From Thiohalobacter sp. (lineage in GTDB: Bacteria; Pseudomonadota; Gammaproteobacteria; DSM-19610), in contig JALVCM010000137.1 of assembly GCA_027010005.1 (NCBI GenBank), forward strand, positions 1 to 13,827: DNA of 13,827 bases, in the 5' to 3' direction. Of this stretch, positions 8,563 to 13,827 are shown piece after piece (within the stretch, counting starts at the first letter, position 1; each line of letters starts with the position of its first letter). Position numbers and translations under genes: made by a program. Below the pieces are notes generated by a model, which had not been told where the DNA came from, ran no database searches, and saw only the letters and a program-made list of their open reading frames with translations.

Positions 8563-9591
8563 ATGACTGAAAAAATCACTATTGCGCTGGATGTGATGGG
8601 TGGTGACCACGGCGTCGATGTCGTGTTGCCGGCCGCGAAGTCCGTGCTGGAAAAGCGTGATGATGTCCATCTGCTACTGGTCGGCGATGAGGCGATCATC
8701 AACCGTGCACTGGCGGGCCTGGGCCTGACGGATCACCCCCGGTTGAAAATCCGCCACGCCTCACAGCACGTCGAAATGGATGAACTGGCTTCCCATGCCC
8801 TGCGCTTCAAGAAAGACTCTTCCATGCGCGTGGCCATCAATATGGTCAAGGAAGGGCATGCCCAGGCCTGCGTCAGCGCCGGGAATACCGGCGCCCTGAT
8901 GGCGACGGCACGCTACGTGCTGAAGACCCTGCCGGGGATCGACCGCCCCGCAATCTGTACCTCATTACCGTCCATGCACGGGCACACCTGGATGCTGGAC
9001 CTGGGCGCCAATATCGACAGTACGCCCGAACAGCTGTTTCAGTTTGCCCTGATGGGATCTGTGCTGGCCAGTGCACTGGACCATAGCGAAGCACCACGCG
9101 TCGGTCTGCTCAATGTCGGTGAAGAAGAAATGAAAGGCAACGAAACCGTCAAGGAAGCGGCCAGCCTGTTGTCTTCCGGTGAACTGAACTATATCGGTTT
9201 TGTCGAAGGTACCGATGTCTATTGCGGAGACGTCGAGGTGGTGGTGTGCGATGGTTTTGTCGGTAATATCGCACTGAAAACCAGCGAGGGCGTTGCGAAA
9301 ATGATTGCCCACTTCATCAAGAAGGAATTTACCCGCAATATCCTGACCCGCATTGCCGCATTGTTTGCCCTGCCGGTACTGAAAGCTTTTCGCCGCCAGA
9401 TCGACCCGCGGCGCTATAATGGCGCCAGCTTGCTCGGTTTGCGGGGTTCGGTCATCAAGAGCCACGGCGGGGCGGATGTGCTGGCCTTCAGCAATGCCAT
9501 CAATGTCGCGGTCGAAGTCGTCGAGCAAAACGTGCCGGAACGCATCAAATCCCGGCTCCAGGTCATTTTATCCAAAAGGCAGGCGGGCTGA
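8563..9591 (+). CDS. plsX: Phosphate acyltransferase PlsX
   Basis: PlsX converts acyl-ACP and phosphate into acyl-phosphate, the donor used by PlsY to start phospholipid synthesis. It is a peripheral membrane enzyme. The 342-residue product shows [10 protein letters not shown] near the N-terminus, [71 protein letters not shown] and [20 protein letters not shown], all family motifs. Length is normal (E. coli 356). ATG 8563 gives the expected [16 protein letters not shown]-terminus. It has no Shine-Dalgarno sequence because the terminator U-tract lies immediately upstream. The stop overlaps the fabH start by 1 bp (TGATG). Confidence 0.96.
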   Translation: MTEKITIALDVMGGDHGVDVVLPAAKSVLEKRDDVHLLLVGDEAIINRALAGLGLTDHPRLKIRHASQHVEMDELASHALRFKKDSSMRVAINMVKEGHAQACVSAGNTGALMATARYVLKTLPGIDRPAICTSLPSMHGHTWMLDLGANIDSTPEQLFQFALMGSVLASALDHSEAPRVGLLNVGEEEMKGNETVKEAASLLSSGELNYIGFVEGTDVYCGDVEVVVCDGFVGNIALKTSEGVAKMIAHFIKKEFTRNILTRIAALFALPVLKAFRRQIDPRRYNGASLLGLRGSVIKSHGGADVLAFSNAINVAVEVVEQNVPERIKSRLQVILSKRQAG

Positions 9592-10556
9592 TGTACGCAC
9601 GAATTACAGGCACAGGCGGTTATCTTCCGGACAAGGTGCTGACCAACAAGGACCTCGAAAAGCTCGTCGATACCACCGACCAGTGGATACGCGAACGCAC
9701 CGGTATCAGCAAGCGACATGTTGCCGTGGAAGGGCAGAACACCGTCGACCTGGCCGAGCACGCTGCGCGCCGCGCGCTGGAAGCTGCCGGTCGTGATGCG
9801 CAGGACATCGATCTGATTATCGTGGCGACGACCACGGCGGACCGCGTCTTTCCCAGTACGGCCTGCCTGTTACAGAAACGTCTGGACCGTCATGGCTGCG
9901 CAGCATTTGATATCCAGGCGGTCTGCACCGGCTTCGTTTACGCACTGGGTGTTGCGGACAAGTTTATCCGCACCGGGTCTGCCAGATGCGCCCTGGTAGT
10001 GGGTGCGGAAACACTCTCCCGCGTACTGGACTGGACCGACCGCAGTACCTGTGTGCTGTTCGGTGATGGCGCCGGTGCGGTGATTCTTGAAGCCAGTGAA
10101 GAGCCGGGTATCCTGTCGACGCACCTGCATGCCGATGGCGCCTATGAACATCTGCTGACTGTGCCCGGCGGTGTCAGCCAGGGCTATGACAGCCTCAAGG
10201 ACGGTAACGGCTATGTGACCATGAAGGGTAACGAGGTGTTCAAGGTAGCGGTGAATACACTGGGCCGTATCGTCGATGAAACACTGGAAGCCAATAACCT
10301 GGAAAAATCGGACATCGACTGGCTGATACCGCACCAGGCCAATATCCGCATTATCCAGGCGACCGCAAAGAAACTCGGCATGTCCATGGACCATGTGGTG
10401 GTGACCGTCGACGAGCACGGCAACACCTCCAGTGCCTCGGTCCCGCTCGCACTGGACGTGGCGGTGCGCGATGGCCGCATCCAGCCCGGTGAAACCCTGC
10501 TGATGGAAGCCTTTGGCGGCGGTTTTACCTGGGGTTCCATCCTTCTCAAATTCTGA
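9591..10556 (+). CDS. fabH: 3-oxoacyl-ACP synthase III (FabH)
   Basis: FabH starts type II fatty-acid synthesis by condensing acetyl-CoA with malonyl-ACP to acetoacetyl-ACP. The 321-residue product has the thiolase fold with the complete catalytic triad: Cys 112 in AVCTGF, His 248 in IPHQANIRI and Asn 278 in [10 protein letters not shown]. Other family signatures are [40 protein letters not shown] and the C-terminal [16 protein letters not shown]. The start overlaps the plsX stop, and an AGGCGGG run (about 9581-9587) serves as ribosome-binding site. fabD follows 15 bp later. It is typical of the straight-chain gammaproteobacterial enzyme, though substrate preference cannot be read reliably from sequence. 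Confidence 0.97.
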   Translation: MYARITGTGGYLPDKVLTNKDLEKLVDTTDQWIRERTGISKRHVAVEGQNTVDLAEHAARRALEAAGRDAQDIDLIIVATTTADRVFPSTACLLQKRLDRHGCAAFDIQAVCTGFVYALGVADKFIRTGSARCALVVGAETLSRVLDWTDRSTCVLFGDGAGAVILEASEEPGILSTHLHADGAYEHLLTVPGGVSQGYDSLKDGNGYVTMKGNEVFKVAVNTLGRIVDETLEANNLEKSDIDWLIPHQANIRIIQATAKKLGMSMDHVVVTVDEHGNTSSASVPLALDVAVRDGRIQPGETLLMEAFGGGFTWGSILLKF

Positions 10557-10571
10557 TTTATCCGTCGAACC

Positions 10572-11525
10572 ATGACCCATTCAAAGACACGATCAACGCT
10601 TGCCATGGTATTTCCCGGGCAAGGCTCGCAATCCGTCGGCATGCTGTCAGCGCTGGCGGAGGCTTTCCCGCAGGTGGGCGAAACCTTTGCCGAGGCCTCG
10701 ACCGTGCTGGGTTACGATCTCTGGGAGCGCGTCCAGGACGGGCCGGCTGAAGCCCTGAACCAGACGGCCTGCACACAACCGGCGATGTTGACGGCCGGTG
10801 TTGCGACATGGCGCTGCTGGCAGGCAAAAACCGATGCACTTCCTGCGCAGATGGCGGGGCACAGCCTGGGTGAATATACCGCGCTGGTGTGCGCTGGCGC
10901 GATTGCATTCAGCGATGCAGTCGGACTGGTGGAAAAGCGCGGTGAATACATGCAGAACGCTGTGCCTGCCGGTGTCGGTGCAATGGCTGCCATTCTCGGG
11001 CTTGAGGATGCACAGGTCGAGGCCGTGTGTGCCGAGGCAGCACAGGGCGAGGTCGTCAGCGCGGTCAACTACAATTCCCCGGGGCAGGTAGTGATTGCCG
11101 GAAACGCGGCCGCCGTTGAGCGCGCCATCGAACTTGCCAAAGCCGCAGGCGCCAAACGTGCGCTGCCGTTACCGGTATCGGTACCGTCGCATTGCAGTCT
11201 CATGCAACCCGCCGCCGAACAGCTTGCCGTCCAGCTTTCATCCATTGAAATACAGTCGCCATCCATACCCGTTATTCATAATGTCGATGCGGTATCACAC
11301 AGCGATCCGGCCGCCATTCGTAATGTGCTCGCAGCACAACTGTACCGGCCGGTGCGCTGGGTTGACTGCGTACGCACCATGCAGGCAAAGGGTATCGAGA
11401 CACTGGTGGAAGCCGGGCCGGGCAAGGTGCTGGCCGGGCTGACCAAACGTATTGAAAAATCACTGACGGCAATACCGGTCCAGACAGCAGAAGACCTGGA
11501 CAAGGCCATCGCCTCAATCAGCTGA
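10572..11525 (+). CDS. fabD: Malonyl-CoA:ACP transacylase (FabD)
   Basis: FabD moves malonate from malonyl-CoA to acyl carrier protein, supplying the extender for FabH and FabF. The 317-residue product has the N-terminal FPGQGSQSVGM (14-24), nucleophile Ser 98 in GHSLGEYTAL, and catalytic His 207 in VPSHCSLM. NYNSPGQVVIAG, KRALPLPVSVPSH and EAGPGKVLAGLTKRI are also present. E. coli FabD has 309 residues, and the extra ones are at the N-terminus if ATG 10572 is used. That start has no good Shine-Dalgarno sequence. ATG 10605 (Met 12) would begin just before FPGQG and is a weaker alternative because it trims the first strand. fabG follows after 18 bp. Confidence 0.96.
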   Translation: MTHSKTRSTLAMVFPGQGSQSVGMLSALAEAFPQVGETFAEASTVLGYDLWERVQDGPAEALNQTACTQPAMLTAGVATWRCWQAKTDALPAQMAGHSLGEYTALVCAGAIAFSDAVGLVEKRGEYMQNAVPAGVGAMAAILGLEDAQVEAVCAEAAQGEVVSAVNYNSPGQVVIAGNAAAVERAIELAKAAGAKRALPLPVSVPSHCSLMQPAAEQLAVQLSSIEIQSPSIPVIHNVDAVSHSDPAAIRNVLAAQLYRPVRWVDCVRTMQAKGIETLVEAGPGKVLAGLTKRIEKSLTAIPVQTAEDLDKAIASIS

Positions 11526-11543
11526 ACACGAGGGAGCATACGT

Positions 11544-12290
11544 ATGTCGTTGCACGAACAGATTGCACTGGTAACCGGCGCCAGCCGTGGCATAGGCCAG
11601 GCGATTGCGCGCACGCTCGGGAAACAGGGCGCAAAAGTTGTCGGTACCGCAACCACGGATAAAGGTGCGGCTGCCATACAGGCGGACTTCGACGCACAGG
11701 GTATTACCGGACTGGGACTTGCATTGAATGTGACCGAGGCCGAATCCGTTGATGCCACCATGGCAGCCATCAAGGATGCGTTTGGTGGCTCACCGACCAT
11801 CCTGGTGAATAATGCCGGTATTACACGCGACAACCTGCTTATGCGGATGAAAGAAGACGAGTGGAATGATGTCATCAATACCAACCTGACATCGGTGTTC
11901 CGTCTCAGCAAGGCGGTATTACGTGGCATGATGAAGGCGAAGCAGGGCAGGATTATCAATATTGCATCCGTCGTGGGTTCAACCGGCAACCCCGGCCAGG
12001 CCAACTATTCGGCTGCCAAGGCCGGTATGCTGGGTTTTACCAAGTCACTTGCACGTGAAGTCGGTTCGCGGGGCATTACGGTCAATGCGGTTGCGCCGGG
12101 CTTTATCGATACGGACATGACACGTGCACTTCCGGAAGAACAGCGCAAGGCGCTGATCGGCCAGATACCGCTGGCACGCCTCGGAGATGTTGAGGATATT
12201 GCGGCCACTGTGGCCTTTCTGGCGTCATCACAGGCCGGCTATATCACCGGCGAAACCCTGCACGTCAACGGCGGGATGTATATGCCCTGA
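11544..12290 (+). CDS. fabG: 3-oxoacyl-ACP reductase (FabG)
   Basis: FabG is the NADPH-dependent short-chain dehydrogenase that reduces 3-oxoacyl-ACP in each elongation cycle. The 248-residue product carries the cofactor loop TGASRGIGQ (11-19), NNAG (89-92), and the full tetrad Asn 114, Ser 142, Tyr 155 and Lys 159 in YSAAK. The ending GYITGETLHVNGGMYM is a FabG hallmark. Length is normal (E. coli 244). A strong ribosome-binding site, GAGGGAG (11530-11536), lies 7 nt before the ATG. The position between fabD and acpP argues for FabG over another SDR. A 202-bp AT-rich gap separates it from acpP. Confidence 0.97.
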   Translation: MSLHEQIALVTGASRGIGQAIARTLGKQGAKVVGTATTDKGAAAIQADFDAQGITGLGLALNVTEAESVDATMAAIKDAFGGSPTILVNNAGITRDNLLMRMKEDEWNDVINTNLTSVFRLSKAVLRGMMKAKQGRIINIASVVGSTGNPGQANYSAAKAGMLGFTKSLAREVGSRGITVNAVAPGFIDTDMTRALPEEQRKALIGQIPLARLGDVEDIAATVAFLASSQAGYITGETLHVNGGMYMP

Positions 12291-12492
12291 TAAGGTATGT
12301 TCTGGATATATATTGCAACCTATTGTTAAACAAGTTTATTTTAATTCATAAATTACCGCTGCAAAGGCCCGTAAAATAACCGGCGGCAGCGGCAAATTAA
12401 TGATTACTGGATGACTGGCGTGGCTATGACCTTTTCACTAAAATACGCGCGCAGTCAGGACTGAATATAAATTAACTGAGGAAATTTCAGCG
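12291..12492 (+). promoter_or_regulatory. AT-rich acpP upstream region with candidate promoters
   Basis: This gap is visibly richer in A+T than the flanking genes. Candidate boxes are TTGTTA (12323-12328) with CATAAA (12347-12352) at 18 bp, and a -10 TAAAAT (12439-12444) with only a weak -35 such as CTGGCG (12415-12420). TTGTT-A-AACAA (12323-12333) is a perfect short palindrome overlapping the first -35. CCGCTGC (12356-12362) and GCAGCGG (12386-12392) can form a 7-bp stem around a 23-nt loop, with no T-run. TGAGGAAA (12477-12484) is the acpP ribosome-binding site. A separate acpP promoter is expected from other bacteria, but which box is used is uncertain. Confidence 0.5.
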
Positions 12493-12729
12493 ATGAGTAA
12501 TGTTGAAGAACGCGTCAAAAAGATAGTCGTCGAACAATTGGATGTCAGCGAGGACTCTGTCACCAATGAAGCGTCATTTGTAGATGACCTGGGCGCGGAT
12601 TCCCTGGATACCGTGGAACTGGTTATGGCGCTTGAAGAAGAATTCGAGTGTGAGATTCCTGATGACGAGGCAGAGAAGATCGGTACTGTCCAGCAAGCGA
12701 TTGACTACGTCAGCGCTCACCTCGGTTAA
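12493..12729 (+). CDS. acpP: Acyl carrier protein
   Basis: The 78-residue acidic carrier holds growing acyl chains on a phosphopantetheine arm and serves FabD, FabH, FabG, FabF and PlsX. The modification site is Ser 37 in [20 protein letters not shown], the canonical motif. The N-terminal [15 protein letters not shown] and C-terminal [13 protein letters not shown] are typical, and the length matches E. coli AcpP (78 with Met). A good ribosome-binding site (GAGGAA) lies 9 nt upstream of the ATG. ACP is among the most abundant proteins in the cell. The AT-rich upstream region and the hairpin 19 nt past the stop fit independent high expression of this gene within the cluster. Confidence 0.98.
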   Translation: MSNVEERVKKIVVEQLDVSEDSVTNEASFVDDLGADSLDTVELVMALEEEFECEIPDDEAEKIGTVQQAIDYVSAHLG

Positions 12730-12748
12730 TCACAGCCGTTTCCATGTA

Positions 12749-12793
12749 CAGAACGCTGGTCACCCGCAAGGGTGCCGGCGTTCTGGTCATTTT
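12749..12793 (+). terminator. GNRA-capped hairpin, likely acpP terminator/attenuator
   Basis: CAGAACGC (12749-12756) pairs with GCGTTCTG (12778-12785). Inside, a U-G and two G-C pairs and a single bulged T lead to CACCC/GGGTG closed by a GCAA tetraloop (12766-12769), about 16 pairs in all. The sequence after it is GTCATTTT, a weak T-run, so termination is probably partial. It may also stabilise the 3' end of a monocistronic acpP mRNA. Confidence 0.65.
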
Positions 12794-12830
12794 GCTACCG
12801 CGATTTTTCAACGGACTGGAGTAACGCACA

Positions 12831-13827
12831 GTGTCTGAACGCCGTGTAGTGGTTACAGGTCTGGGTGCCGTCACGCCTGTCGGTTCCAGCGTGCCTGAAG
12901 CCTGGGAAAATATTATCTCAGGCAAGAGCGGTATCCGCCCGATTACATCCTTTGATGTATCCGCATTCCCGGTCCGTTTTGGCGGCAGCGTCCGGAACTT
13001 CGACGTCACGGAATACATGTCGAAAAAAGAAGCCCGCAAAATGGACACCTTTATCCATTATGGTGTAGCGGCCGGTATCCAGGCGCTGCGGGATTCGGGA
13101 CTGGAAGTGACCGAGGCCAACGCGGAACGTGTCGGTGTCTCGATGGGTTCCGGCATTGGCGGGCTGCCGGGTATCGAAAAGAACTACGATGCCTACCTGA
13201 ACGGTGGTCCGCGAAAGATCTCGCCGTTTTTTGTCTCGTCCAATATCATCAACATGATTTCCGGCAACCTGTCGATCATGCTGAACCTGAAAGGGCCGAA
13301 TATCGCTATGGTAACGGCCTGTTCGACGGGAACACACAGCATCGGTGAAGCCGCACGCATCATTGCCTATGGTGATGCAGATGCCATGCTGGCAGGTGGC
13401 GCCGAAATGGCTACTACACATACCGGGCTGGGCGGCTTTGCAGCGGCCAAGGCTTTATCAACACGTAACGATGACCCGCAAACAGCAAGCCGTCCCTGGG
13501 ACCTGGAACGCGACGGTTTTGTGCTTGGCGATGGTTCAGGTGTTCTGATGCTCGAAGAATACGAGCATGCACGCGCCCGTGGCGCCAATATCTATGCCGA
13601 GGTAGCGGGTTATGGCATGAGCGGTGACGCCTATCACATGACCCAGCCTTCGCCGGGTGGTGAGGGCGCTGCACGTTGCATGCGGAATGCCATGCGCGAC
13701 GCAGGCATTAACGTGGAAGATGTCGACTACATCAATGCGCACGGCACCTCGACACCGGCCGGTGATGTCGCCGAAGTCAGCGCCATCAGGCTGGCGTTTG
13801 GCGAGCATGCCGGCCGCGTCGCCGTCA
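12831..13827 (+). CDS. fabF: 3-oxoacyl-ACP synthase II (FabF), C-terminus beyond window
   Basis: FabF condenses malonyl-ACP with long acyl-ACPs in the elongation cycle. 332 codons are present of an expected ~413. The start is GTG 12831, since an in-frame TAA lies at 12822-12824, the product begins (M)[17 protein letters not shown] like other FabF proteins, and GGAG (12818-12821) is 9 nt upstream. Seen in order: [38 protein letters not shown], catalytic Cys 164 in [42 protein letters not shown]-like [19 protein letters not shown], and His 304 in [11 protein letters not shown]. The second catalytic His lies past the edge. The DGFVLGDG and KISPFF features favour FabF over FabB. It follows acpP, as in E. 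coli. Confidence 0.96.
   Translation, partial: MSERRVVVTGLGAVTPVGSSVPEAWENIISGKSGIRPITSFDVSAFPVRFGGSVRNFDVTEYMSKKEARKMDTFIHYGVAAGIQALRDSGLEVTEANAERVGVSMGSGIGGLPGIEKNYDAYLNGGPRKISPFFVSSNIINMISGNLSIMLNLKGPNIAMVTACSTGTHSIGEAARIIAYGDADAMLAGGAEMATTHTGLGGFAAAKALSTRNDDPQTASRPWDLERDGFVLGDGSGVLMLEEYEHARARGANIYAEVAGYGMSGDAYHMTQPSPGGEGAARCMRNAMRDAGINVEDVDYINAHGTSTPAGDVAEVSAIRLAFGEHAGRVAV

Overview
The window is ordinary, dense housekeeping DNA from a proteobacterial chromosome, almost certainly a gammaproteobacterium outside the enterics. The grounds are the gene orders ftsK-lolA-rarA-crcB-serS and yceD-rpmF-plsX-fabH-fabD-fabG-acpP-fabF, the LolA/FtsK/RarA/SerRS set, and a Pseudomonas-style two-subunit pyruvate carboxylase. 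Base composition looks moderately GC-rich. I cannot name a species.

Left block (1-4292, all + strand): the tail of ftsK, then a 173-bp gap holding a palindromic repeat, then lolA (outer-membrane lipoprotein carrier), rarA (replication-fork AAA+ ATPase), crcB (fluoride channel), a DUF190 PII-like protein and serS. lolA/rarA and crcB/DUF190 overlap by 4 bp (ATGA), so the block reads as one translationally coupled unit. Middle block (4312-7549, - strand): pycA then pycB, encoding the biotin carboxylase and the carboxyltransferase/biotin-carrier subunits of pyruvate carboxylase. It converges on serS with only 19 bp between stop codons. pycA appears to start at TTG.

A 218-bp divergent region (7550-7767) separates pycA from the right block and carries a plausible sigma-70 promoter for each direction. 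Right block (7768-13827, + strand): yceD, rpmF (ribosomal protein L32) and the type II fatty-acid/phospholipid genes plsX, fabH, fabD, fabG, acpP and fabF (cut by the window edge). An intrinsic-terminator-like hairpin lies between rpmF and plsX and another between acpP and fabF. A 202-bp AT-rich gap precedes acpP. These probably set different expression levels for L32, the Fab enzymes and the very abundant acyl carrier protein.

Together the genes cover chromosome segregation, envelope biogenesis, fork repair, translation, anaplerosis and fatty-acid synthesis. All catalytic residues I could check are present. I found no mobile element with a transposase, CRISPR array, tRNA, rRNA or undescribed multi-gene system. 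The points worth a second look are regulatory: a nearly leaderless yceD mRNA, a terminator abutting the plsX start codon, a GNRA-capped hairpin before a GTG-initiated fabF, a TTG start for pycA, and a nested palindrome upstream of lolA.
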